A stretch of DNA of 64,000 nt from Terriglobia bacterium (GCA_020072645.1 JAIQGK010000012.1:186001-250000), one strand, 5' to 3'. Numbered from the stretch's first letter, positions 25,858 to 35,303 are shown. Numbers and translations: made by a program. Notes: a model not told the origin generated them from the sequence alone.

Positions 25858-26687
25858 TGCTGCGCGCAATGTCGAGTCACGTGTATATCAAGCGGCGGCT
25901 GCATCCCGGCCTGCTGGACGCCATGGTCCGCGGCGGAGCGCAAGCGGTGGAAATTTTTGCCGCCCGTGGCCACTTCAACTATCACGATAAAGACCACGTG
26001 AAGGAGATAGGCAACTGGTTCAAATCAGAAAAGATTGAATTTCATTCCATGCACGCGCCCATTTACATGGATAACAATTTCCATTCCGGCGGACAGCCCG
26101 TCAACATTGTTGATCCGGACAAGCGGAACCGCATCGACGCCATGGACGAGATCAAGCGCGCGATTGAAGTGGCGGAGTACGTGCCTTTCCGCTACCTGAT
26201 CCAGCACATTGGCAAGACCGATGAATATGACGATCCGCGCAAGTTTGAGAATGCGCTGAGCGGCATTGAACACCTGCGCGCTTTTGCCCGGCCGCTAGGC
26301 GTGAGCCTGCTGCTGGAAAATACCCCGAACGATCTAGCGACCCCCGAAAAGCTGAAAGAATTGATACGGCTCCTGCGCTATGAAGATCTGGGCGTTTGCT
26401 TTGACGTAGGCCACGCCCACATGATGAGTTCCGTTCACCAGGCGTTCAGCGTGCTTGAAGATCGCGTCCGTTCTACGCATATCCATGACAATAAGCGAGA
26501 CAAAGACTCTCATCTGTGGCCGGGCGAAGGCACCATTGACTGGGAGCAGACAATGCAGTCGTTGCGTGCCGCTACCGGCCAACCGGCCATGCTGCTGGAA
26601 ATTGAAGGCACGGAAGACATGGACGTCCCGAGAAAAATGGCGGAATGCTACGGGAAGCTGGAGAGCGCGGGCGTGGCAGCGGAATAG
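25857..26687 (+). CDS. xylose isomerase-like TIM barrel protein (sugar phosphate isomerase/epimerase)
   Basis: A 276-residue AP-endonuclease-2/xylose-isomerase-like barrel. Metal-binding positions look present: LLENTPND, CFDVGHAHM, HIHDNKRDKDSHLWPGEGTIDW and LLEIEG. Members isomerise sugars or act on other small polyols; no substrate can be named. Translation is coupled to ggt by a one-base overlap. A Met four codons later (MSSHVY) is an equally good start. Confidence 0.8.
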   Translation: MLRAMSSHVYIKRRLHPGLLDAMVRGGAQAVEIFAARGHFNYHDKDHVKEIGNWFKSEKIEFHSMHAPIYMDNNFHSGGQPVNIVDPDKRNRIDAMDEIKRAIEVAEYVPFRYLIQHIGKTDEYDDPRKFENALSGIEHLRAFARPLGVSLLLENTPNDLATPEKLKELIRLLRYEDLGVCFDVGHAHMMSSVHQAFSVLEDRVRSTHIHDNKRDKDSHLWPGEGTIDWEQTMQSLRAATGQPAMLLEIEGTEDMDVPRKMAECYGKLESAGVAAE

Positions 26688-26696
26688 CCCAAGGCG

Positions 26697-26855
26697 TTTT
26701 TACCGCAAAGGGCGCGAAGGGCGCAACGGGATAGGTATTTGGTACTTAGTACTTGGTATTTGGCATTGCCTGGCCCAGACATTCCCGGGATGGCAAACAA
26801 AGCGGCGAGCTAAATACTAAGTACCAAGTACTGCTTTGCGTCCTTTGCGGTGAAT
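26697..26855. repeat. inverted-repeat element with ACCGCAAAGG ends, copy 1
   Basis: Left end TACCGCAAAGGGCGCGAAGG and right end CTTTGCGTCCTTTGCGGTGA are imperfect inverted repeats. Further in, GGTACTTAGTACTTGGTATT faces AATACTAAGTACCAAGTAC, so most of the ~160 bases can fold back. A shorter relative is at 40491-40580. It fills the gap before asnS and has no ORF. Confidence 0.75.
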
Positions 26856-26897
26856 CTATGCTCGCTAATTGACGATAATCTTTGAGACTTTGACAAA

Positions 26898-28235
26898 ATG
26901 GAAACCACGACACAGGCACCAGTAACAACGATTGCAGAAGTTGGCCGGCATGACGGCCAGGCCGTCACCATTCGGGGCTGGCTCTACAACAAGCGCGAGA
27001 GCGGCAAGCTGATCTTTCCCATCTTCCGCGACGGCACGGGCGTGATCCAAGGGGTCGTCCCCAAAAATCAGGTCACGCCAGAGGTATTTGACGCGCTCAA
27101 AAATCTCACCGATGAATCAAGCGTGATCGTGACGGGAAAAATCCGCGCGGACCAGCGGGCTCCAGGCGGCTATGAAATGGATGTTGTGGACGTGAAGGTC
27201 CTGCAACGCGTGCCGGAAGATGATCCGTTTCCCATCGCCAAAAAGGAGCATGGCATTGATTTCTTGATGGAGAATCGCCATCTCTGGGTGCGCACACCGA
27301 GGCAGACGGCCATCCTGCGCGTGCGTGCGGAAATTATCCGCGCGGCGCGCAACTTTTTTGATGAACGCGGCTTCACGCTCACTGATCCGCCGATTCTCAC
27401 CCCAGCGGCCTGCGAAGGTACGTCAACTTTGTTTGAGGTCGACTACTTTGACGAACAGGCTTTTCTCACGCAGTCCGGCCAGCTCTATATTGAAGCCATG
27501 GCCATGGCGCTGGGCAAGGTCTATTCATTCGGCCCCACGTTCCGCGCGGAAAAATCCAAGACGCGCCGCCACCTGACGGAATTCTGGATGGTCGAGCCCG
27601 AAGTTGCTTATGCCGAGCTCGATGACATTATGCAACTGGGAGAAGAGCTCATCAGCCATCTGGTGCAAAGCGCGGTAACCAACCGCAAAGCCGATCTGGA
27701 AACGATTGGCCGTGATGTAACCAAACTGGCCAACATCAAGCCGCCGTTCCCCCGCATCACCTATGATGAAGCTGTAAAAATGCTGCAGGAAGGTCATGCC
27801 AAAGGCCAGGTCGAGGCGAAGTTTGAGTATGGCGGCGATTTTGGCTCACCCGACGAGACATACCTTTCATCGCAGTTTGACAAGCCGGTGATGGTGCATC
27901 GCTATCCGGCCAAGGTGAAAGCGTTTTATATGGAGCCTGATCCGCAGCGTCCGGATTTGGCGCTTTGTGTGGACGTGCTGGCCCCGGAAGGTTATGGCGA
28001 GATCATTGGCGGATCGCAGCGCATTGGCAATTATGAACTCCTGCTGAAGCGCATACGGGAACACGACCTGCCCGAAGCGGCGTTCAAGTGGTATCTGGAC
28101 CTGCGCAAGTTTGGCGGAGTTCCGCACTCCGGATTCGGCATGGGAATTGAGCGTGCCGTGGCCTGGGTATGCGGGCTGGAGCACGTGCGGGAAACTATTC
28201 CGTTTGCCCGAACATTGACCCGTATTTATCCATAG
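26898..28235 (+). CDS. asnS: asparaginyl-tRNA synthetase
   Basis: A 445-residue class II synthetase charging tRNA-Asn. OB-fold anticodon domain at 1-120 ([20 protein letters not shown]), then the catalytic core with motif 2 ([20 protein letters not shown]) and motif 3 ([15 protein letters not shown]). The [10 protein letters not shown] block is typical of AsnRS rather than AspRS. Normal length. Dispersed repeats lie on both sides. Confidence 0.95.
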   Translation: METTTQAPVTTIAEVGRHDGQAVTIRGWLYNKRESGKLIFPIFRDGTGVIQGVVPKNQVTPEVFDALKNLTDESSVIVTGKIRADQRAPGGYEMDVVDVKVLQRVPEDDPFPIAKKEHGIDFLMENRHLWVRTPRQTAILRVRAEIIRAARNFFDERGFTLTDPPILTPAACEGTSTLFEVDYFDEQAFLTQSGQLYIEAMAMALGKVYSFGPTFRAEKSKTRRHLTEFWMVEPEVAYAELDDIMQLGEELISHLVQSAVTNRKADLETIGRDVTKLANIKPPFPRITYDEAVKMLQEGHAKGQVEAKFEYGGDFGSPDETYLSSQFDKPVMVHRYPAKVKAFYMEPDPQRPDLALCVDVLAPEGYGEIIGGSQRIGNYELLLKRIREHDLPEAAFKWYLDLRKFGGVPHSGFGMGIERAVAWVCGLEHVRETIPFARTLTRIYP

Positions 28236-28280
28236 GAGTCGCCGCAGATTTCCGGCGATGAAGTGCAGATAAGAAAGTGC

Positions 28281-28310
28281 AGCCGCGAATTTCGCGAATG
28301 AACACAAATT
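28281..28310 (+). repeat. AGCCGCGAATTTC repeat, copy 1
   Basis: A 30-base stretch matching 30457-30486 at 27 positions. Related TTCGCG words continue to about 28400, making an AT/CG-mixed repetitive gap between asnS and the arginase gene. Confidence 0.7.
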
Positions 28311-28444
28311 CAGACGGATTTGAGAATTTTGAAACTAGAACCGCGAACCGTACGAATTACTGCATCTGATTCGCGTAACTTCGCGTTGATTCGCGACTAA
28401 TTTTTCTGGCTAGTTGCGTTGAGGATCGAAGACTGGAAAAACCT

Positions 28445-29449
28445 ATGACTCCGGAAACTACAACAACGGCGCCAGCAGCCATCAAGACAGAACCTGCCAA
28501 TCCGCCTGTGGTGGCGGACAACATTGTTCCCAAGAAGATCAGGATTCTTGGCGTGCCGCTGGACCTTGGCGCTTCTCGCCGCGGCGTGGATATGGGACCT
28601 TCCGCGGTACGTGTCGCTGGACTTGAAGCGCGGCTGGAGCAACTGGGCCACATAGTAGAGGACGGCGGCAATATCGCCGTGGCGATTGCCGAGCAAAAAA
28701 AATCGGGTGATCCGCACGCCAAGTATCTGAAAGAAATTACCGCTACCTGCACCAAGCATGCAGAGCAGGTATTTAAAACCTTGGAAGCGGGAAAATTCCC
28801 CCTTGTCCTGGGTGGCGATCATTCAGTGGCAGCGGGCACAATGGCGGGCGTGGCCGAATTTTTCCGCCAGCAGCGGCGCGTGCAGGAGCAGAAGGTCGGC
28901 TTGATCTGGATTGATGCGCATGCCGATATCAACACGCCAGACACTTCTCCCAGCGGCAACGTGCACGGCATGCCGTTGGCCGCCATCATGGGACTGGGGC
29001 CTTCTGACCTGCGCGACATTTACGGCTTCTCGCCTAAAGTCCAGCCAGAAAACTGCGTGCTGGTGGGCGTGCGCGATGTGGACGCGCGGGAAAAAGAAAA
29101 CATCAAGGAGACCGGAATTGAGGTTTACACCATGCGCGATATCGATGAGCGCGGCATGCGCACGGTGATTGAAGAAGCTCTGCGCATTGCCGGACGCAAC
29201 ACCGCCGGTTACCACGTTTCGCTCGACATGGACTGGATCGATCCAGAGGACGCTCCCGGGGTCGGAACACCGGTACGGGGCGGCGCTAGTTATCGTGAAG
29301 CCCATCTTGCCATGGAAATTATTTCGGACCACGGCCGCATGACCAGCTTTGAGATTGTTGAAGTCAACCCAGTCATTGATGAGCATAATCGGACCGCCGA
29401 TCTGGCCGTAGAACTGGCGCTTTCAGCGTTTGGGAAAAAGATCCTCTAG
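28445..29449 (+). CDS. rocF: arginase (ureohydrolase family)
   Basis: A manganese enzyme hydrolysing L-arginine to ornithine and urea. The 334-residue protein carries the three metal blocks GGDHSVAAG, DAHADINTPDTSPSGNVHGM and SLDMDWIDPEDAPGVGTPV. NTPDTSPSGNVHGM and the overall length favour arginase over agmatinase. The third block has DMDWIDP where DVDAIDP is usual. A ~28-residue Thr/Ala/Pro-rich N-terminal extension precedes the barrel. No urease or ornithine genes are nearby. Confidence 0.88.
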   Translation: MTPETTTTAPAAIKTEPANPPVVADNIVPKKIRILGVPLDLGASRRGVDMGPSAVRVAGLEARLEQLGHIVEDGGNIAVAIAEQKKSGDPHAKYLKEITATCTKHAEQVFKTLEAGKFPLVLGGDHSVAAGTMAGVAEFFRQQRRVQEQKVGLIWIDAHADINTPDTSPSGNVHGMPLAAIMGLGPSDLRDIYGFSPKVQPENCVLVGVRDVDAREKENIKETGIEVYTMRDIDERGMRTVIEEALRIAGRNTAGYHVSLDMDWIDPEDAPGVGTPVRGGASYREAHLAMEIISDHGRMTSFEIVEVNPVIDEHNRTADLAVELALSAFGKKIL

Positions 29450-29767
29450 TTTAAGCAATGTTTGATTACGGATCGTCACGAGCAGCGGGCGTTCCCGGCG
29501 GACATGAAAATGTATTTAGATCCCGCAGCGGCAGCGGAGCCGATCCCTCCGGTCCTGCTCGCAAGCTGAAGAAAACGCTTGCTCGCGGACGGATCTGTCG
29601 GGATGGCAACTCTGAGGGTAGCGGCATTTTCGACGAGACACGGTAAATCGAGACCGGGAACCGGCTAGTTCCCGCCTCTTGTTTCCTTCGTGTTTCAAGG
29701 TTTTTCTACTCTCTCTGAGAACTCTTTATAATCATCTGTCATCATTTTCCGGGTAGTTGGAGGAAGA
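29450..29767. other. gene-free stretch
   Basis: About 318 bases between the arginase gene and the next secreted-protein gene. A 62-codon frame at 29458-29646 has no ribosome site or recognisable product. The middle is rich in short CGGCAGCGGAGCC-like words and may be a decayed repeat. I see no promoter I would defend. Confidence 0.4.
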
Positions 29768-30310
29768 ATGCGTAAAGCGGGCCTGTTTTCGCTCATACTG
29801 TTTCTGGCTGCTTTGTCCTTTGCCCAGGACGAACCCAAAGACGAACCGAAGCATCCTCCTTCCACGGCTGCGGAACGCCAGCGGTTCCTGGCGTTGACGC
29901 GCAAGCTGGAACAGAACCCGCTGGATAAATCTCTATACGCGGAAAAAACCTGGGCTAAGAAATGGCTTGAGGACATTCCGGACATCAACGTGAATATCTG
30001 TGCGCCAATCCTGTTCGGCATGGACTTTGTAACGGAGCAGAACAAGTACACGCCGCAGCTTTCTTATCAGGCAACGTTCGGCAGCGCTGCCTACATCATT
30101 GAGCATCCGGACAAAGCCGGCGATACCGACTCACAGTTTATTGCCGGGGTTGAGAGCGCTCTCAAGTCTTATAGCGCGATCGTGAAGAGCGATCCCGATG
30201 CCAAGTCCAAGGCGTTGGACGCATTGCTGGAAAAGCAAAAGCAGGGCAAGCTGGCGGAGTTTGTGCGGTCAGCCAGCAAGAGTTGCGAAGACAAGAAAGA
30301 AGGAACGTAA
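29768..30310 (+). CDS. exported hypothetical protein
   Basis: A 180-residue protein with a signal peptide (cleavage after LSFAQ), an acidic Pro/Lys linker, and a domain with two Cys (VNICAPILFGMDF and SKSCEDKKEG). The ribosome site GGAGGAAG is just upstream. The family is not recognised; similar helical proteins with PSYQ..GSAAYIIE-like blocks occur as unannotated acidobacterial proteins. A damaged second copy of its C-terminal ~26 residues follows the stop in the same frame. Confidence 0.7.
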   Translation: MRKAGLFSLILFLAALSFAQDEPKDEPKHPPSTAAERQRFLALTRKLEQNPLDKSLYAEKTWAKKWLEDIPDINVNICAPILFGMDFVTEQNKYTPQLSYQATFGSAAYIIEHPDKAGDTDSQFIAGVESALKSYSAIVKSDPDAKSKALDALLEKQKQGKLAEFVRSASKSCEDKKEGT

Positions 30311-30319
30311 CTCTGCCTT

Positions 30320-30427
30320 GCCGCTGATCCGCAGACCGCCACGAAGTCACTCAACGCGCTTCTGGCCAAGCAGCGTGAAGGCAGGGTGGCGGACGCACAT
30401 GAAGAGCTGCCAATAGAAGCTGCCTAG
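30320..30427 (+). pseudogene. in-frame partial copy of the preceding gene's 3' end
   Basis: Right after the TAA of the 29768-30310 gene, the same frame reads AADPQTATKSLNALLAKQR, EGRVAD and on to a TAG at 30425-30427. The gene's own segment reads KSDPDAKSKALDALLEKQKQ then GKLAEF. Eleven of 26 aligned residues are identical and most others conservative. There is no start codon or ribosome site, so it is a relic or a read-through extension. Confidence 0.7.
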
Positions 30428-30456
30428 AAATCAGCAGCCTGCAAAAGCAGAAACTC

Positions 30457-30486
30457 AGCCGCGAATTTCACGAAAGAACACGAATT
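30457..30486 (+). repeat. AGCCGCGAATTTC repeat, copy 2
   Basis: Matches 28281-28310 at 27 of 30 positions. It lies between the relic above and the zinc-ribbon protein gene. Confidence 0.7.
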
Positions 30487-30583
30487 AAGAAAAGTCGATT
30501 CGTTCCATTCACTCGCTAAACTTGTGCTAGATTCGTCCCTTAATCTGGACTTATAAACGAGTACCACCTTACCAAGGGGGCAA

Positions 30584-31129
30584 GTGTTCTGCGCACGATG
30601 TGGTCGAGAAATTGACGATGCCTCTGAAATTTGCCCGCAATGCGGGCGTAAACCTACGTTAAGCCTGCCTCTTTCATCTTCTGTGACGACGCAGCAATCA
30701 AGCCCCTCGGCTGTGCCGAACCTCATGCCGGCAGCCATACCTCCAGCCAACAGAAAGGAGATCGGCGGCTGGCTCATGTTTTTTTGCATTCTGTTGATTG
30801 TCGTCAATCCGCTTTTCGTAATGCTCATAACGTGGTCTGCGGACGCTGGGCCGGACAATGCCTCCTATATTGTGTGGGCCGGTCTGGGAATCACGGCAGG
30901 AATAATGATTTGGAATTTGTACCGGCATTCATTTGTATGGCTGTGGATTTATTTCGGAGTCACAGCTCTACTTCTAGTCATGAGAATTGCCGATTTGGCT
31001 TTTGTGGAGTCAAACCAGAATTTTCATGAAATCGCTCTGATTTTCCGCAGTGCGATTTATTCCATTGCCTGGTTCCTTTACTTTAAGCGCTCAGACCGCG
31101 TCAAGAAAACATTTGGACGAAATCTGTAA
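30584..31129 (+). CDS. zinc-ribbon membrane protein, DUF2569-like
   Basis: A 181-residue protein. A zinc ribbon (CARCGREIDDASEICPQCGR, residues 3-22) is joined by a Ser/Pro linker to four membrane helices beginning EIGGWLMFFCILLIVVNPLF, which resembles DUF2569. GTG start with AAGGGGG upstream. Role unknown; a cytoplasmic ribbon ahead of membrane helices suggests a sensor or regulator. Confidence 0.7.
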   Translation: MFCARCGREIDDASEICPQCGRKPTLSLPLSSSVTTQQSSPSAVPNLMPAAIPPANRKEIGGWLMFFCILLIVVNPLFVMLITWSADAGPDNASYIVWAGLGITAGIMIWNLYRHSFVWLWIYFGVTALLLVMRIADLAFVESNQNFHEIALIFRSAIYSIAWFLYFKRSDRVKKTFGRNL

Positions 31130-31174
31130 TCACCTGCTGACGCATCAGTCCTGAGTGCTTTACAGTATTTGGTG

Positions 31175-32356
31175 ATGAAGAAACTCAGAGTGGGAATTCT
31201 CTTCGGCGGGCGTAGTGGCGAGCATGAAGTTTCTCTGCTTTCCGCAGCGTCAGTCCTCAACGCCATTGACAAGCAAAAATATGAAGTGGTGCCGATCGGC
31301 ATTACCAAGGAAGGCCGCTGGCTGACGGACAGTTACGCCGAACAGTTGCTGCGTGGAGAAAAAGCTTCGCATGAAAGCTCCCGCCATCTTCGTGCAGGCG
31401 ACCCGGAAGCCACACCCGGCGCAGTGGTGCTGGCCAAGGGCGAAGCGGTGATTGTGCCGCCGGTGCCGCAGGCGCACGGACTGGTTCCGTTTGAGAGCGC
31501 AGCGGTCGCCACGCAAAAAGGTATTGACGTGGATGTGATCTTTCCCGTACTGCACGGCACGTTCGGCGAGGATGGAACCATCCAGGGCCTGCTGGAACTG
31601 GCGGACATTCCTTACGTTGGCGCAGGCGTGCTTGGCTCAGCGGCGGGCATGGACAAGGACATCATGAAGCAGCTCTTTGCCTTTGCGGGGCTGGAAATCG
31701 TGAAGCACGTAACGATCCTGCGCAGCCGCTGGGAAAGAGATCCCAAGAAAGCCATCAAGCTGGTTGAGAGCAAGCTAAAGTATCCGGTATTTGTGAAGCC
31801 GGCGAACCTGGGATCGTCAGTCGGAATTTCCAAGGCACATGATCGCAAGGAACTGGGACCGGCGATTGAAGAAGCCGCCAAATATGATCGCAAGATCGTG
31901 ATCGAGCAGGGCGTGGGCGGGAAAAAACACAAGGCGCGCGAACTTGAATGTGCCGTGCTGGGCAACGACGAGCCACAGGCATCCACGGTGGGTGAGATTG
32001 TTCCGGCAGCGGAATTTTACGACTACAACGCCAAGTATATTGACGAGGGATCGCAGCCGGTGATCCCGGCAAAGATCAGCAAGAAACAGATGGAGGCGGT
32101 GCAAGGAATGGCCATCCGGGCGTTCCAGGCAGTGGATTGCTCAGGACTGGCGCGGGTTGACTTCCTGATGGACCCAAAAAGCGGGAAGCTTTACTTAAAT
32201 GAGATCAACACCATGCCGGGGTTTACTTCGATCAGCATGTATCCCAAAATGTGGGCGGCTTCAGGGCTTGAGTATCCTAAGCTGATCGACAGGCTGATTC
32301 AACTGGCGCTGGAGCGGTATAAGGAAAAAAAGAAAAACCAGTACAGCAGAGGTTAA
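31175..32356 (+). CDS. ddl: D-alanine--D-alanine ligase
   Basis: Makes the D-Ala-D-Ala dipeptide for peptidoglycan. The ATP-grasp enzyme has GILFGGRSGEHEVSLLSA at the start, FVKPANLGSSVGISK in the ATP loop and the metal/substrate block LNEINTMPGFTSISMYPKM. ATG 31175 is chosen over the TTG and GTG codons just before it. At ~393 residues it is longer than E. coli DdlB (~306), like the DdlA/VanA group, with an extra stretch near residues 60-100. Confidence 0.94.
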   Translation: MKKLRVGILFGGRSGEHEVSLLSAASVLNAIDKQKYEVVPIGITKEGRWLTDSYAEQLLRGEKASHESSRHLRAGDPEATPGAVVLAKGEAVIVPPVPQAHGLVPFESAAVATQKGIDVDVIFPVLHGTFGEDGTIQGLLELADIPYVGAGVLGSAAGMDKDIMKQLFAFAGLEIVKHVTILRSRWERDPKKAIKLVESKLKYPVFVKPANLGSSVGISKAHDRKELGPAIEEAAKYDRKIVIEQGVGGKKHKARELECAVLGNDEPQASTVGEIVPAAEFYDYNAKYIDEGSQPVIPAKISKKQMEAVQGMAIRAFQAVDCSGLARVDFLMDPKSGKLYLNEINTMPGFTSISMYPKMWAASGLEYPKLIDRLIQLALERYKEKKKNQYSRG

Positions 32357-32508
32357 CCGGCCCGAACTGAAATCAACTCATCAATCCCCGCCCTCGCAGG
32401 AACAAGGCCGGTTCCGTACATGTCCCAACGTGTCTTGGACGTAGGTGTGAGATCAACGCATAATCTGCCTTGGCTTTAGATTTCCCCATGATGAACGGAG
32501 ATAACTTC

Positions 32509-32952
32509 ATGAAGCTGATTCGAGTGGTGCTGGCAGGGCTCCTGGTTTTTGCCGTGAGCGCAACGGCTCTGGAAAAGCATGACCGGGACAGGGACGACGA
32601 TTCAAGGCATGGAAGAGATCGCCATGAAGACTGGGACCACCACGACCACCATCGCGAACATGACGCGCGTTTTGTCCGCTATGAAGAGCACGAAGGCCAT
32701 CATCACAGGCGCATTCCAGAAGATCACTTCAGGGCACATTTTGGACGGGAGCACTGGTTTCGCATTGGTCACCCGGTAGTTGTCGCCGGACATCCGCGCT
32801 TCCAGTATGACGGGTATTGGTTTGTTGTTGGCCGGCCGTTGCCTCCCGGCTGGCGCTACACTGACACAGTTTATGTTGACTACGTAAACGACGGCTACTA
32901 CATGTGCAGCCCGGCACATCCGGGGATTAGGGTATCGATTGACATCTTGTAA
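32509..32952 (+). CDS. exported His-rich protein with C-terminal YWFVVGRPLPPGW domain
   Basis: A 147-residue protein. ATG 32509 has GGAG eight bases upstream, followed by a signal peptide (cleavage near ATALE). A His/Asp/Arg-rich region at ~20-75 (DWDHHDHHREHDARF) should bind metal. The C-terminal ~70 residues (GHPRFQYDGYWFVVGRPLPP then GW...DYVNDGYYMCSPAHPG) resemble a compact domain common in acidobacterial envelope proteins and loosely RcnB. No function can be assigned. Confidence 0.65.
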   Translation: MKLIRVVLAGLLVFAVSATALEKHDRDRDDDSRHGRDRHEDWDHHDHHREHDARFVRYEEHEGHHHRRIPEDHFRAHFGREHWFRIGHPVVVAGHPRFQYDGYWFVVGRPLPPGWRYTDTVYVDYVNDGYYMCSPAHPGIRVSIDIL

Positions 32953-32990
32953 GGCTGCCCTTAAGCCAGTATTCGCCGGAATTAAAATTT

Positions 32991-33040
32991 GAGGGCCGTT
33001 GTAGCGGAGAACCTGCCGCCGATGGCCCTCTCATTTTTTA
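32991..33040 (+). terminator. probable Rho-independent terminator
   Basis: GAGGGCC at 32991-32997 pairs with GGCCCTC at 33024-33030, an inner GCGG/CCGC pair strengthens it, and a T run (ATTTTTTA) follows at 33033-33040. It ends the transcript of the His-rich protein gene. Confidence 0.75.
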
Positions 33041-33155
33041 TCTTTGGTACAAAAACTCCAATAACTTTGCTTCCTTGGGGCGGGTCATTTAATCTAATAC
33101 ACCTCTCGCGGGACGCCTGATTTCGTACGTCAGTACAGCGATGAAAGGTGGAGAG

Positions 33156-34154
33156 ATGAACATTTATAAGAATATTACACAGACCATCGGGCGGACACCG
33201 CTGGTTCAACTCAACAAGCTAACCCAGGGCGCCAAGGCAACAGTGGCAGTGAAACTGGAAGGCTTTAATCCATGCCACAGCGTGAAAGACCGCATTGGCG
33301 TGAGCATGATTGATGAAGCGGAAAAAGCCGGGCGCATACAGCCAGGCAAAACCGTGCTGATTGAGCCCACCAGCGGGAACACCGGCATTGGGCTGGCATT
33401 TGCCGCGGCGGCCAAAGGCTATCGGCTGATCCTGATCATGCCGGATACCATGAGTCAGGAACGCCGCGTGGTGCTGCTGGCGCTGGGCGCGGAGATTATC
33501 CTGACGCCCGGGGCAAAGGGCATGAAAGGCGCGATTGCCAAGGCCAATGAACTGCTGAAGCAGACTCCGAATGGGGTGATCTTGCAGCAGTTTGCCAATC
33601 CGGCGAACCCGAAGATCCATCGCGAGACGACCGGGCCCGAGGTTTGGAATGATACGGACGGCAAAGTTGACATCTTTGTTTCCGGCGTGGGCACGGGCGG
33701 CACGCTGACCGGCGTGGGCGAATACATCAAGCCCAAGAAGCCGGGCTTTAAGGTTGTTGCCGTTGAACCGGTTGAGTCGGCGGTGCTTTCCGGCGGCAAG
33801 CCGGGGCCGCATAAAATCCAGGGGATTGGCGGCGGATTTGTGCCGGACGTGCTGAAGACCAACCTGATCGATGAGGTCATGACGGTCACGCTGGACGAGT
33901 CACTGGACACGGCGCGCCGGATGGCGAAGGAAGAAGGTATTTTTATCGGCATTTCCGGCGGGGCCGCGGTTTCACAGGCAGTGAAGCTGGCGCAACGCGA
34001 CGAGAATGCCGGCAAGCTGATTGTGGTGGTGGTCCCGGACTTTGGCGAGCGCTACCTGAGCACTATCCTTTTCCAGGGCCTGAAAGACGAAGCCGCGAAC
34101 CTGCCAACCGTGGACGCCGATGTGGATACGTTCTTTATGATGAAGTCGGCATAG
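33156..34154 (+). CDS. cysK: cysteine synthase A (O-acetylserine sulfhydrylase)
   Basis: A PLP enzyme making cysteine from O-acetylserine and sulfide. ATG 33156 follows GGTGGAG at the right distance, and the product starts [19 protein letters not shown]. The PLP Lys is Lys44 in [22 protein letters not shown] and the [16 protein letters not shown] phosphate loop are intact. The ~332-residue length is normal with a short acidic tail ([11 protein letters not shown]). No cysE is adjacent. Confidence 0.95.
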   Translation: MNIYKNITQTIGRTPLVQLNKLTQGAKATVAVKLEGFNPCHSVKDRIGVSMIDEAEKAGRIQPGKTVLIEPTSGNTGIGLAFAAAAKGYRLILIMPDTMSQERRVVLLALGAEIILTPGAKGMKGAIAKANELLKQTPNGVILQQFANPANPKIHRETTGPEVWNDTDGKVDIFVSGVGTGGTLTGVGEYIKPKKPGFKVVAVEPVESAVLSGGKPGPHKIQGIGGGFVPDVLKTNLIDEVMTVTLDESLDTARRMAKEEGIFIGISGGAAVSQAVKLAQRDENAGKLIVVVVPDFGERYLSTILFQGLKDEAANLPTVDADVDTFFMMKSA

Positions 34155-34185
34155 ACAGGCTGCGCTTGAAGCGAAGTGTTTGTGC

Positions 34186-34227
34186 AAAGCGGGGAGAAAT
34201 TCAAAGCTCCTCGCTTTCATTTTTTTA
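34186..34227 (+). terminator. Rho-independent terminator after cysK
   Basis: AAAGCGGGGAG (34186-34196) pairs with CTCCTCGCTTT (34207-34217) with one wobble, followed by CATTTTTTT. It closes the cysK transcript 32 bases after its stop. Confidence 0.82.
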
Positions 34228-34348
34228 GAGATCGTGCAATGGGGGCTGGAAAAAGTTTGCGGCCCTGCGCAGCGCGGCTGAAAACGGCATTTCAGCGGGC
34301 GATTCGCGAGGCGCTTCATTTAGAATTTATCTATAGCGTAACTTCTTG

Positions 34349-35017
34349 ATGCGAGTTGATTTCATGGGAAACCGTCCTTTACATTTTGTGACTTTGTCGG
34401 GCGTGCCGATCCACGTCTCCGAGTTGAAATGGCCTTTTCATCCGTCCACTTCCGGGGCTGACTGGCATGTGCTGCATGGCCGCGCTGAGTTGATGGGCAA
34501 TGAAAATGGGTTACACGTGGAAGTAGCTGTGGGAATGACTCAGACAATGAAAGATGCGCTGGGTTCGCTGGAGCCGGAACACGCGGAAAGCCTGGTGGTG
34601 AACTCGATTCGTAAGACGATCGACAATGGGCAGCTTGCGTTTGTGAAGTCCGGCAAGCTTCAACCGGTGCACGTGACCAGCCGGTTTTATAGCTTCAGGG
34701 AGAAGAGGATCGAGTTTCCCAAACAGCAAGAACAGGACGTGAAAGAGATGCTGAAGCGCCGCATCTTCTGGCTGAGCGCCAAAACCGGCAAAGGTCAACC
34801 GATGAGCGTGGCGCATCCGTATGATTGCCAGTACGTGAATTTCTCGCGGGAAAAGATGCTGGAACTGGCCAAGCAGCTTGCCGCCGAAGGCTGGCTGAAC
34901 GTGGAAAGCGAATTTGCCACCGCAACTCCTGCGCTGCTGAAAGAAGAACCGGCGTTTGTCGCGGCGATGCACAAAGGCGTTGAAGCGGGAATCGCGGCAA
35001 ATAAGGTCAGCGCGTAA
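34349..35017 (+). CDS. conserved hypothetical protein
   Basis: A 222-residue soluble protein I do not recognise. Visible features: a beta-rich start (LHFVTLSGVPIHVSELKWPF), a helical centre (SLEPEHAESLVVNSIRKTI), a basic segment (LKRRIFWLSAKTGKG) and a helical C-terminus. No signal peptide or membrane helix. ATG 34349 follows a TTG; a Met five codons in is also possible. It stands alone between cysK and an antitoxin remnant. Confidence 0.6.
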   Translation: MRVDFMGNRPLHFVTLSGVPIHVSELKWPFHPSTSGADWHVLHGRAELMGNENGLHVEVAVGMTQTMKDALGSLEPEHAESLVVNSIRKTIDNGQLAFVKSGKLQPVHVTSRFYSFREKRIEFPKQQEQDVKEMLKRRIFWLSAKTGKGQPMSVAHPYDCQYVNFSREKMLELAKQLAAEGWLNVESEFATATPALLKEEPAFVAAMHKGVEAGIAANKVSA

Positions 35018-35022
35018 GCAAG

Positions 35023-35175
35023 TTACTGGCGATGGTTGAGCTTGGCGGCAATCCGGCGGCGCACTTCATCCCATGGAATTGTTTTAGCTTTACCCGAGTC
35101 GAGTTCCTCAATGCGCCGAGCTATTTCATCGTCCCAAGCCCTTAGCGCATCGGCTTCGTTAGCTTTGTTAGTCAC
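35023..35175 (-). pseudogene. C-terminal remnant of an addiction-module antitoxin
   Basis: A 50-codon minus-strand frame from GTG 35175 reading AWDDEIARRIEELDSGKAKT then IPWDEVRRRIAAKLNHRQ. This is the C-terminal half of the 'putative addiction module component' antitoxin family (PF09720/TIGR02574), which is normally ~70-75 residues. The N-terminal ~25 residues are missing, a stop lies just upstream in frame and no ribosome site is seen. No RelE/ParE toxin is next to it. Confidence 0.65.
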
Positions 35176-35303
35176 GTTCGAATTTTAGGATAGTTTTAGC
35201 CATTGCTTCAAATCCAATTGCGAGGATATTTCGGATCCCCTCTCTCCTCCAAGTCGAGCACCTGAACGTAAGCTTTGCCACGCAGACGGGCGAAGTAGCT
35301 GCG

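Noticed and set aside
29458-29646. 62-codon frame after the arginase gene
   Set aside because: No ribosome site, low-complexity product, repeat-like DNA.
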